7,241 bases of DNA from Thermococcus sp. (GCA_021157445.1 JAGGWM010000142.1:1-7241), one strand, 5' to 3'. Positions 1 to 4,996 are shown, numbered from the stretch's first letter. Numbers and translations are program-made. Notes: generated by a model not told the origin, from the letters alone.

Positions 1-576
1 ATTGATGCCAGAAAGCTTTTCAAAAAAGTTACAATTGTCCAGATGCCTTACTGGGGCGATTACAAAGCCTGCAGGAATTTTGGTGAGAAAATTGGAAGAG
101 CTGCTCAAGCTTTTGAGGTGAAAGAGCTCATCATAGCACCCAAAGAAAAGATAGATGCTTACGAACTGATGGAATTTATAAAAGGAGTGAAAATCGGTCA
201 GGAGTCGAGGTATCAAATTCAGCGAGAGGCATATCCTTGGAAAGTGGAGAAGATCCCAGTTAGCGTGTGGGATCTTTATCAAGTTATAAGGGACAAAAGA
301 CGAAATAAAAGGCTTCTCATAATTACCGATCCGAAAGGGCACAGCATTTCTGAAATAAAGGAAAATCTTGCAAAAGACCTCTACTACGCTAAGGAAGTTG
401 TGGTTTTTATAGGTTCGAGAGAAGGTATCCCAAGGGGACTTTTTAGGTATGCAGATTATGTTGTTGATCTCGCTCCCTATATGACTTTCGCAACAGAACA
501 TGGAATTCCAGCAGCATTAATAGCCTTTTGGACAGTGTATGAAGAGGAGCTGAGGAAAAAGGAGGATAAAGAATAG
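1..576 (+). CDS. SPOUT-superfamily RNA methylase-like protein, 5' end outside window
   Basis: The reading frame is open from the first base, and the first in-frame ATG (43) has no Shine-Dalgarno site, so the true start probably lies upstream of the window. The C-terminal part looks like a SPOUT (trefoil-knot) methyltransferase: a strand ending ITDPKGH, then VVVFIGSREGIPRG (about residues 134-146 counting from base 1), then ADYVVDLAP and TFATEHGIPAAL. This glycine-rich loop plus the AxEHGIPAAL segment resembles the AdoMet-binding knot, where RNA 2'-O- or base methyltransferases bind cofactor. The substrate cannot be read from the sequence, and any N-terminal RNA-binding domain (for example THUMP) would lie outside. 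The gene converges on a DUF92 gene and ends 1 nt from the box D of an antisense-strand C/D guide RNA. Superfamily is a motif-based judgement; the exact family is unknown. Confidence 0.7.
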   Translation: MDARKLFKKVTIVQMPYWGDYKACRNFGEKIGRAAQAFEVKELIIAPKEKIDAYELMEFIKGVKIGQESRYQIQREAYPWKVEKIPVSVWDLYQVIRDKRRNKRLLIITDPKGHSISEIKENLAKDLYYAKEVVVFIGSREGIPRGLFRYADYVVDLAPYMTFATEHGIPAALIAFWTVYEEELRKKEDKE

Positions 577-628
577 CTCAGATCCTAAGGTCGTCATCAC
601 GACTCAGCAATCCGCCATTTCATCACAG
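577..628 (-). ncRNA. Box C/D sRNA (2'-O-methylation guide)
   Basis: Read on the minus strand, all four boxes are exact and correctly ordered: box C GTGATGA (626-620), a 12-nt guide AATGGCGGATTG (619-608), box D' CTGA (607-604), a 3-nt spacer GTC, box C' GTGATGA (600-594), a 12-nt guide CGACCTTAGGAT (593-582), and box D CTGA (581-578). The 49-nt C-to-D length, two 12-nt guides and 3-nt spacer are the standard architecture of archaeal dual-guide sRNAs that assemble with L7Ae, Nop5 and fibrillarin. The flanking terminal stem is weak (mostly wobble pairs). The D guide is complementary to the UCCUAAGGU segment of 23S rRNA; the D' target was not recognised. No promoter is evident immediately upstream, so it may be processed from the 3' end of the DUF92 transcript, whose stop codon lies inside box C. 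Confidence 0.92.
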
Positions 629-1327
629 CAGGGAAAGGAAAATTACCCCCCCAATTATTCCTCCTAAGAGGGTAGCTAAAAAGTTTGTGTGGTGGTTGTT
701 TATAATTCCCTTATTCTCTAGTGTTGCACCAAGCAGGCTATCGATGTTGCACCCCATGAATCCACCAATGGTTACTGCAAGGAGCATTTCGACTTTTTGA
801 GTGGTTAAAACCACCGCGAAGAGGCTTATGGTGAATGCCCCAATTAATGCTATGATTTCACCTTGCCACGAGATTGCCCCGTTTTCTCCTACATTCGCGG
901 GTTTTAGATTTGTTATCATCTTTGGAGCCTTGCCAAATATTTTTCCCAACTCACTGGCAAGGGTATCTGCATTTGCGGTTGCTATTGAAGAGAAAGTGGC
1001 AGCCCAAAAGACATCCTGCTTGGTATAATATTCAATTAGCAAAAACATTACAGCCGCAAGACCGTTTCCAAGAACATTTTGCCAGCTTCGTATTCCTTTA
1101 CCTTCTTGAGCGATTCCCCTTTCGATTTTCTCTGCAAGACGGTACTTTGTGGCAAAAACTCCAAGAAGAACGAACGTGAGTAAAGCTAAAAATGGAAGAA
1201 TCCCCCCAAATATAATGGTTATTACTCCAACCAGTGCTGCAGCTATGATCCCCTTGCCATCGAGGGCTTTTAGCTTGTATGCTAAAGCCCCCACTAGTGC
1301 AATCACTGCAATTGTGGCAATCTCCAT
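623..1327 (-). CDS. DUF92/TMEM19-family integral membrane protein (VTE6-like)
   Basis: A 234-residue, very hydrophobic protein with about six or seven membrane segments. It carries the DUF92 signature stretches ANADTLASELG (about 118-128), GENGAISWQG (about 147-156) and CNIDSLLGATLE (about 193-204). Plant member VTE6 is a phytyl-phosphate kinase; archaeal members are largely uncharacterised, and a role in recycling isoprenoid phosphates for lipid synthesis is inference only. A GTG at 1336 would add three residues, but GGTGAG (1337-1332) sits 4 nt before the ATG at 1327 and overlaps that GTG, so the ATG is preferred. The gene ends with tandem stops TGATGA that form most of box C of the downstream sRNA. 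It follows the Lrp gene in the same direction after an 89-bp gap containing a T-tract and a possible TATA box, so it is probably a separate transcript. Confidence 0.85.
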   Translation of the reverse strand: MEIATIAVIALVGALAYKLKALDGKGIIAAALVGVITIIFGGILPFLALLTFVLLGVFATKYRLAEKIERGIAQEGKGIRSWQNVLGNGLAAVMFLLIEYYTKQDVFWAATFSSIATANADTLASELGKIFGKAPKMITNLKPANVGENGAISWQGEIIALIGAFTISLFAVVLTTQKVEMLLAVTIGGFMGCNIDSLLGATLENKGIINNHHTNFLATLLGGIIGGVIFLSLL

Positions 1328-1368
1328 TGTTCTCACCGTCTGTAACTCTGCTTGTCTCTTTTTCTCTG

Positions 1369-1386
1369 GTCTTTTATTAGCTTTTC
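1369..1386 (-). promoter_or_regulatory. Candidate promoter of the DUF92 gene
   Basis: The minus strand reads GAAAAGCTAATAAAAGACC, an A-rich BRE-like stretch followed by a TATA-like TAATAAAAG. A start about 25 nt downstream would give a leader of roughly 20 nt that includes the GGTGAG site. The match is loose. Confidence 0.4.
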
Positions 1387-1401
1387 TTTCACTTATTGCC
1401 G

Positions 1402-1412
1402 AAAAAAGAAAA
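1402..1412 (-). terminator. Oligo-T terminator after the Lrp gene
   Basis: The minus strand reads TTTTCTTTTTT beginning 4 nt after the Lrp stop codon. Archaeal RNA polymerase terminates intrinsically at such T-tracts without needing a hairpin, so this fits the end of the Lrp transcript and separates it from the DUF92 gene. Confidence 0.6.
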
Positions 1413-1416
1413 GTTT

Positions 1417-1866
1417 TCAGACGAGCTCAAATTTGACAACTTCTGTTATGAATGTCACATCAACTTTCTCAACATTTTTGAGTCTTCCGGTTATTTCAGC
1501 TATTTTTTTCTCAACTTCTTTCATGTCTTTGGGCACCAAAATGTGAATTATAAGGTTGTGAGCTCCAATAGCCCTCTCTACCACCTTGACATTTTCATCG
1601 TTTTTGAGAATCTCTATCTGCTCCTCCAACGGAGTTCCTGGAGTCAAAGTTATCCCCAGTATTACGTATATGTATCCAAGTCTGTCAAAATCCGGGATGA
1701 TTGTGTACTTCTTTATTATTCCTTCCCTTTCTAATCTCTCCAAGCGTCTTGAGACCCTTTGGCGAGTTGTATTTAGATATTCTGCCAACTGTCTATAGTT
1801 TAGTCTTGCATTTTTTGAGAGCAGTTTTATCATCTGTAAATCAAATTTGTCAATTTTTTTCCTCAT
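1417..1866 (-). CDS. Lrp/AsnC-family transcriptional regulator
   Basis: A 149-residue protein with the classic two-part Lrp layout. Residues 5-53 form an AsnC-type winged helix (IDKFDLQMIKLLSKNAR, then the recognition-helix region TTRQRVSRRLERLEREGII), and about 65-145 form the RAM ligand-binding/oligomerisation domain (YIYVILGITL, ERAIGAHNLIIHILV, VEKVDVTFITEVV). Lrp proteins act as dimers or octamers that bind DNA in response to amino acids or related effectors. The ATG at 1866 has a strong GAGGGGGG site (1880-1873) 6 nt upstream and a good TATA box. It differs clearly from what I recall of Pyrococcus LrpA, so it is another paralog and the effector is unknown. The palindromic promoter suggests autoregulation. 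Confidence 0.93.
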   Translation of the reverse strand: MRKKIDKFDLQMIKLLSKNARLNYRQLAEYLNTTRQRVSRRLERLEREGIIKKYTIIPDFDRLGYIYVILGITLTPGTPLEEQIEILKNDENVKVVERAIGAHNLIIHILVPKDMKEVEKKIAEITGRLKNVEKVDVTFITEVVKFELV

Positions 1867-1899
1867 ATATGGCCCCCCTCATACATTTTTCTGTTACCA

Positions 1900-1920
1900 A
1901 TTTATATAAATATTTCGAAA
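1900..1920 (-). promoter_or_regulatory. Lrp gene promoter with palindromic TATA/BRE
   Basis: On the minus strand, TTTCGAAATA (BRE region) is followed by TTTATATAAA (TATA, 1910-1901). The expected transcript start is near 1880, giving a leader of about 15 nt that carries the Shine-Dalgarno site. Two perfect palindromes coincide with these elements: ATTTATATAAAT (1900-1911) and TTTCGAAA (1913-1920). Confidence 0.75.
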
Positions 1921-1978
1921 AACCCTTAACAGAGTGATGAATGAATAGAAATTTTATCGGCTAATAAGTTGCAGAGAT

Positions 1979-2278
1979 TCAGTCTCTACCACCCCATCTA
2001 TCCCTGTCCCTTGTTGAGTACTTGGAGATGCTCTCAAGAAGAGCCCCTTCTGCATCTATTCCATAATAGTTCGCAATGCACAAAAGAGCAAACAACACAT
2101 CACCAATTTCTTCCTTGACTTTTTCCTTTTCTCCTTTTTCTTTAATACCCTCAAACTTCAACATCTCTCTGGACAGCTCCCCAAGCTCCTCAATAACCGC
2201 AGCCAGCATTTCAAAAGGTTCCCAGTATCCACCAAAACTTTTTATTACTCTATCTACTTCTCTTTGCAGCTTCTCCAT
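1979..2278 (-). CDS. MazG-like nucleotide pyrophosphohydrolase
   Basis: A 99-residue all-alpha protein with the MazG metal-binding pattern: EELGE at residues 30-34 and EEIGD at 56-60, where the acidic side chains coordinate Mg2+ for hydrolysis of NTPs or dNTPs to the monophosphate and pyrophosphate. The length fits single-domain MazG enzymes of the house-cleaning type. The frame extends upstream to 2332 but that extension overlaps the ArsR gene; ATG at 2278 is chosen because GGTGAG (2288-2283) lies 4 nt before it. The gene begins 25 bp after the ArsR stop codon on the same strand with no convincing promoter between, so the two are probably co-transcribed. The in vivo substrate cannot be deduced. 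Confidence 0.88.
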   Translation of the reverse strand: MEKLQREVDRVIKSFGGYWEPFEMLAAVIEELGELSREMLKFEGIKEKGEKEKVKEEIGDVLFALLCIANYYGIDAEGALLESISKYSTRDRDRWGGRD

Positions 2279-2303
2279 GATGCTCACCGAATAAAATAAA
2301 GTT

Positions 2304-2681
2304 TTAGAGGAGCTCCTTTTCCAGCATATCAACGTATTTCTTAAGTTCCTCGAGATTTGTCCTGTAGAATCTGAGCTTTCCTTCCCTTCTCTCGTGTAGA
2401 AGGTTCATTCCTTTAAGGGTTCTAAGGTGATGGCTTATAAGGGTCTGGTCTTGGTTTAGTACCTTTGCTATTAAACATACACACATCCACCGGTTTTTGA
2501 GCATTTTCAGTATTCCCGCTCTTATTGGGTTTGATAGAACCTTTACGAAATCTACCAAATCTCTGGAAAGCTCGATTTCGACCTCTTCCTCTAAATCCAG
2601 TATCTCACATGAGGCTAAACATTTTTGAACAGTTCTTCTCTGCTTTTCGTTTAAGCTCTCAAGAATTTCCCTAACCTTCAT
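2304..2681 (-). CDS. ArsR-family winged-helix regulator with CVC metal-site motif
   Basis: A 125-residue protein. The ArsR core begins at about residue 40 (LVDFVKVLSNPIRAGILKML), followed by WMCVCLIAKVL with Cys67-Val-Cys69, then the recognition helix DQTLISHHLRTLKGMNLL (His84, His85) and the wing REGKLRFYRTN. CVC at this place is the alpha-3 metal or metalloid site of classical ArsR/SmtB repressors (ELCVCDL). An N-terminal extension of about 40 residues carries a second Cys pair, Cys21 and Cys25 (CLASC), as in N-terminally ligated metal sensors. This suggests a thiol-based metal or redox sensor, but the ligand is inference. The ATG at 2681 follows GGTGAC (2692-2687) by 5 nt. It probably heads an operon with the mazG-like gene, an unexpected partner since no metal transporter is adjacent. 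Confidence 0.88.
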   Translation of the reverse strand: MKVREILESLNEKQRRTVQKCLASCEILDLEEEVEIELSRDLVDFVKVLSNPIRAGILKMLKNRWMCVCLIAKVLNQDQTLISHHLRTLKGMNLLHERREGKLRFYRTNLEELKKYVDMLEKELL

Positions 2682-2713
2682 AAACTGTCACCGAAGTATT
2701 TAAGAAAACCAGC

Positions 2714-2736
2714 ATTTATAAAAATTTTCATATGAA
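2714..2736 (-). promoter_or_regulatory. ArsR gene promoter and upstream palindrome
   Basis: The minus strand carries TTTTTATAAATGC (TATA centre near 2717) preceded by an A-rich BRE-like segment; initiation near 2692 would place the Shine-Dalgarno site at the very 5' end of the message. Immediately upstream lies the perfect 10-bp palindrome TTCATATGAA (2727-2736), a candidate regulator site. Confidence 0.6.
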
Positions 2737-2744
2737 TTCTAACG

Positions 2745-3113
2745 TCATTCAATTATCTCTATCTCAACTTCTCTTCCTTCGCTGTTGTAGGCTTTTACGC
2801 TCTTTTCCTCAAAGGGATACGCAATTATTATGTGAATTCCTCCAAATTTGGAGAAAAAGCTCACGTCTGCTTGGGAAGGTCTTGAAGAAGGAACCGGATG
2901 CGAGTGAACCGTTCCCTTTATGTTTTCATCGTGAGGTAACAGCCATGTGTCAAAATAAACGGACTCTCTACCGAAGTATCCCTTTGGAATTATCAAAACT
3001 TCTTCGAAAATCCCGTCTTTTTCTCTTAAAAATCCCCCAAATTCGTTGGGATAAAAATCTCTCGCCAGCTGGAGGAGATATTCCAGGAGGTCCCTCCTAA
3101 TTTTTACTTTCAT
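2745..3113 (-). CDS. JAMM/MPN+ metalloprotease (PfJAMM1/deSAMPylase-like)
   Basis: A 122-residue minimal MPN domain with a complete JAMM zinc site: Glu24 (NEFGGFL), then His70-Ser-His72 followed by seven residues and Ser80-x-x-Asp83, exactly the HxHx7SxxD signature. All catalytic residues are present, so an active Zn2+ isopeptidase is expected. Archaeal relatives of this size, including a characterised Pyrococcus furiosus JAMM1, remove ubiquitin-like SAMP modifiers from target proteins; assignment to that group rests on my recollection of the family. The start ATG (3113) overlaps the upstream stop codon as ATGA, so translation is coupled to the preceding gene and the two products may work together. 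No Shine-Dalgarno of note, consistent with coupling. Confidence 0.9.
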   Translation of the reverse strand: MKVKIRRDLLEYLLQLARDFYPNEFGGFLREKDGIFEEVLIIPKGYFGRESVYFDTWLLPHDENIKGTVHSHPVPSSRPSQADVSFFSKFGGIHIIIAYPFEEKSVKAYNSEGREVEIEIIE

Positions 3114-3712
3114 TTTTTCTTTTCCTCCAGCATGTCAAGTGGGGAATAGAGAGTATATCCCTGTTTTCCCCTTACTAGCTGACACGCCTTGTCTATCTCT
3201 TTTTTAATTCCGCTCCATAACTCTGGATTGCCTTCTTTAAACTCTTCGAGCAATGTTTTGAGCTTTTCTTTGTACTTCACAACTTCGGGGTTGCTTCTCA
3301 ATTTTTCCGGCTCTTCATCTTTCAGCTCTTTTTCAATTATATACGTCCCTAAAAATGCGGCGGGAAATCTCGACACTGGGAACACAAGGAACAAAGCGGA
3401 ATGAAGAGGTGTGGGAGTATATTCGCTTATTGAGTTCAAGCCTCTTCCTAATACCCCGTATTTCTTTGGGATTAGCCTTTTTCTTGTGAATATTATGCTC
3501 TTCCTGAACAGCTTTTTCTTGGGTTCCAGCTCTATGTATCCCTCATGGATCAGTTCCGCGAGTGTGGCTCCTACAATAGAGTAAGCAACATCATAACCAT
3601 CATATCTCTTCTGCCACTCGAAATATTTGGCACCTTTCCTAATCGAGGGGTTTTCCCTTGCGAAGTCTTCGAGGAACAAAAGTACAACAAGTGCCGGGCT
3701 GAGCTCTTCCAT
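3110..3712 (-). CDS. Uncharacterised protein coupled to the JAMM protease
   Basis: I do not recognise this 200-residue protein. It has a hydrophobic N-terminal helix (SPALVVLLFLEDF), a stretch AYSIVGATLAELIHEGYIELE followed by basic KKKLFRKSIIFTRKR that could be a winged helix or a GPP34/GOLPH3-like segment (faint resemblance only), a hydrophobic segment around residues 105-126 (ALFLVFPVSRFPAAFLGTYII), and a charged, helical Lys/Glu-rich C-terminus. No signal peptide is clear. An ATG at 3724 would add four residues, but GGGGAG (3722-3717) lies 4 nt before the ATG at 3712 and the predicted transcript start is near 3722, so the shorter form is preferred. The ATGA overlap with the JAMM gene points to a functional pair. 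Confidence 0.75.
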   Translation of the reverse strand: MEELSPALVVLLFLEDFARENPSIRKGAKYFEWQKRYDGYDVAYSIVGATLAELIHEGYIELEPKKKLFRKSIIFTRKRLIPKKYGVLGRGLNSISEYTPTPLHSALFLVFPVSRFPAAFLGTYIIEKELKDEEPEKLRSNPEVVKYKEKLKTLLEEFKEGNPELWSGIKKEIDKACQLVRGKQGYTLYSPLDMLEEKKK

Positions 3713-3743
3713 GTTTCTCCCCATATATATTGATCGACCAATG

Positions 3744-3753
3744 CTATAAACCT
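3744..3753 (-). promoter_or_regulatory. TATA box of the unknown protein-JAMM operon
   Basis: The minus strand reads AGGTTTATAGC with the TATA centre near 3747. Initiation about 25 nt on, near 3722, would leave a leader of about 10 nt starting at the GGGGAG ribosome site. The BRE upstream is not strong. Confidence 0.5.
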
Positions 3754-3763
3754 ATCCCAAGAA

Positions 3764-3776
3764 GGCTTTTAAAGCC
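3764..3776 (+). promoter_or_regulatory. TATA box of the MobA-like gene (predicted leaderless)
   Basis: GGCTTTTAAAGCC is centred near 3770, preceded by the purine-rich CCCAAGAAGG. Its centre is 25 bp before the ATG at 3795, the distance expected between a TATA box and the transcript start, and no Shine-Dalgarno site precedes the ATG. The mRNA probably starts at or next to the start codon. Confidence 0.55.
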
Positions 3777-3794
3777 TCTTCTCTATCTCTACCC

Positions 3795-4388
3795 ATGCGG
3801 GCATATATACTCGCCTTTCCGGAGAAAAAGTGGGAAGGCTATCTGCTTCCAATACCTGAAGAACCCATGATAAAAATAGTGGAGAAGAGACTTTTAAATG
3901 TAAAAAGAATTCACGAGGTCTTTACAATCATCAGAAAAAATGACTTGAAAAGGTTCTCCCTTCACGTTTCAAATCCTATCGGCGTAAATGCTAGAAATAA
4001 ACTCGAAGCCCTTCAAAAAGCTTTGCCCTTTTCGGGTGATATCTTCCTTGTAGAGGGAAACATGCCTTTGGTGATGCCCTTTTTGGTAAATTACCTCTCA
4101 ACGCTGTTTTATGAAAGTTATGCAGATGCCTTGATTCCTACGTGGGCTGATGGGAGCCTTGAAGTTACTCATGCTTTTTACAATGCCAGAGCCTTAAGAA
4201 AGGCAGTTGAGACATGCTTAAGCGAAAACGAGAGAAAGATAAGCTGTGTCGCAAAGCACCTTGATTATGAGAAAGTCAGCATAGAGGAGCTTATTAAGAG
4301 AAACCCAAAGGTTTCGTTAAGCTTTTTAAAAGTGAAAACCGCCTTTGATATAAAATTTGCCGAGGAGAATTTAAAGAAAGGGCTCTAA
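3795..4388 (+). CDS. Degenerate MobA/NTP-transferase-like protein
   Basis: A 197-residue protein with the outline of a MobA-type nucleotidyltransferase: an initial strand MRAYILAF, a segment LLPIPEEPMIKIVEKRLL like the sugar-cofactor region KPLxxxxGKPMIEHVLERL, DIFLVEGNMPLVMPFLV (84-97) in place of the VxxCDMPFLxPELI metal-binding strand, and WADGSLEVTHAFYNARAL (117-134) in place of the xxxPLHAVYR segment. Two hallmarks are lost: the GGxSxRMGxDK P-loop is replaced by FPEKKWEGYLL (8-18), and the metal-binding Asp before MP is Asn89. It may be catalytically dead or use another substrate. No other molybdopterin gene is seen here. It is convergent with bioY, and the two stop codons overlap. Fold assignment is moderate; function is unknown. 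Confidence 0.7.
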   Translation: MRAYILAFPEKKWEGYLLPIPEEPMIKIVEKRLLNVKRIHEVFTIIRKNDLKRFSLHVSNPIGVNARNKLEALQKALPFSGDIFLVEGNMPLVMPFLVNYLSTLFYESYADALIPTWADGSLEVTHAFYNARALRKAVETCLSENERKISCVAKHLDYEKVSIEELIKRNPKVSLSFLKVKTAFDIKFAEENLKKGL

Positions 4389-4900
4389 GCCCGAACTGCC
4401 CTTTTAACTCTATCTGCAATTACCACTGCTATGGCTCCTTTCGTCAGGTCTATAGGAACAAACGGGGCCACTCCCACCAGGAAAGCCTTTCCAAAGTTCC
4501 CTTTCATAAAAAGTCCCAATCTAAGCCAGCCAAGAACGTAGATCACAAGAATTCCCGTTACAGTTGCCAAGGTATATCCCACTGCATTATCTTTTCTCTC
4601 TGCCAGAAGGCCCACTAAAAAAGCCGCTATTGGAAAGGCTATTAAGTATCCCCCAGTGGGGCCGTAGAGATAAGCAAAGCCGCCGCTGAACCCGGCAAAT
4701 ACTGGAAGTCCAACAGCTCCCATGAAAACATATATTGCCTGGCTCAAAAACCCTAAGCGAGCTCCCAAGATAAGCCCGCTCAGCAGTACAAAAAGCACTT
4801 GAAGTGTTATTGGAACGGTACCAATGGGGATTGTTATTTGAGCACCAACCGCAGTTAGCGCTGCAAAAAGTGCCGAATATGCCACTTCTTTTGCCCTCAT
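4385..4900 (-). CDS. bioY: BioY, substrate-binding S component of the biotin ECF transporter
   Basis: A 171-residue membrane protein with about six helices and the BioY family motifs: PITLQVLFVLLSGLILGARLG near the N-terminus, FAGFSGGFAYLYGPTGGYLIAFP in the middle, and PFVPIDLTKGAIAVVIADRV at the C-terminus, whose Asp and Lys belong to the biotin pocket in known BioY structures. It binds biotin at the membrane and associates with an EcfT-EcfA module for ATP-driven uptake. An ATG at 4912 would add MGDK, but GGGTGAT (4910-4904) lies directly before the ATG at 4900, so that start is chosen. The gene is divergent from birA-bioM-bioN and its TATA box lies within a BirA-type operator. The stop codon overlaps that of the convergent MobA-like gene. 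Confidence 0.96.
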   Translation of the reverse strand: MRAKEVAYSALFAALTAVGAQITIPIGTVPITLQVLFVLLSGLILGARLGFLSQAIYVFMGAVGLPVFAGFSGGFAYLYGPTGGYLIAFPIAAFLVGLLAERKDNAVGYTLATVTGILVIYVLGWLRLGLFMKGNFGKAFLVGVAPFVPIDLTKGAIAVVIADRVKRAVRA

Positions 4901-4925
4901 TTTATCACCCATGCTGTAACCGTAT

Positions 4926-4953
4926 GTTAACCTTTAAAATTTTTATGGTTAAC
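4926..4953. promoter_or_regulatory. BirA operator overlapping the bioY promoter
   Basis: The perfect inverted repeat GTTAACC (4926-4932), 14-bp spacer, GGTTAAC (4947-4953) fits the BirA-box layout reported from comparative genomics across bacteria and archaea (about TTGTTAACC/TTGTAAACC-N14/15-GGTTTACAA). The AT-only spacer TTTAAAATTTTTAT is the bioY TATA region read in reverse; initiation about 25 nt away, near 4914, would give a leader of about 14 nt carrying the GGGTGAT site. A BirA dimer with bound biotinyl-AMP or biotin would block TBP/TFB access. The site also lies upstream of birA, so both transcripts may be controlled. Confidence 0.88.
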
Positions 4954-4959
4954 GGAATC

Positions 4960-4976
4960 CACAAAAGATTTAATCA
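4960..4976 (+). promoter_or_regulatory. Candidate promoter of birA-bioM-bioN
   Basis: CACAAAAGATTTAATCA has a BRE-like A-rich half and a TATA-like GATTTAATC centred at 4971, 26 bp before the birA ATG. No Shine-Dalgarno precedes that ATG, so a leaderless message is likely. An alternative TATA, AAATTTTTATGG inside the operator, would give a leader near 30 nt. Confidence 0.5.
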
Positions 4977-4996
4977 TTAACTTTTTAGTAAAATTC

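Noticed and set aside
582..591. I-CeuI-like homing site or 23S rRNA fragment (ATCCTAAGGT)
   Set aside because: Only about nine bases match and no rRNA flanks it; it is explained as the complement of the sRNA D guide.
801..1179. Plus-strand open frames opposite the DUF92 gene
   Set aside because: They lie wholly antisense to a recognisable membrane protein, have no ribosome site and show no family-like features.
1933..1978. Second possible C/D sRNA starting at GTGATGA (1934-1940, plus strand)
   Set aside because: No CTGA box D or D' occurs at suitable spacing and no C' box follows.
2279..2332. Extended N-terminus of the MazG-like protein
   Set aside because: It would overlap the ArsR coding end, and GGTGAG is correctly placed for the internal ATG at 2278.
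2732..3100. 122-codon plus-strand frame almost exactly opposite the JAMM gene
   Set aside because: The minus strand has a complete JAMM active site; the plus-strand product has irregular composition and no motif.
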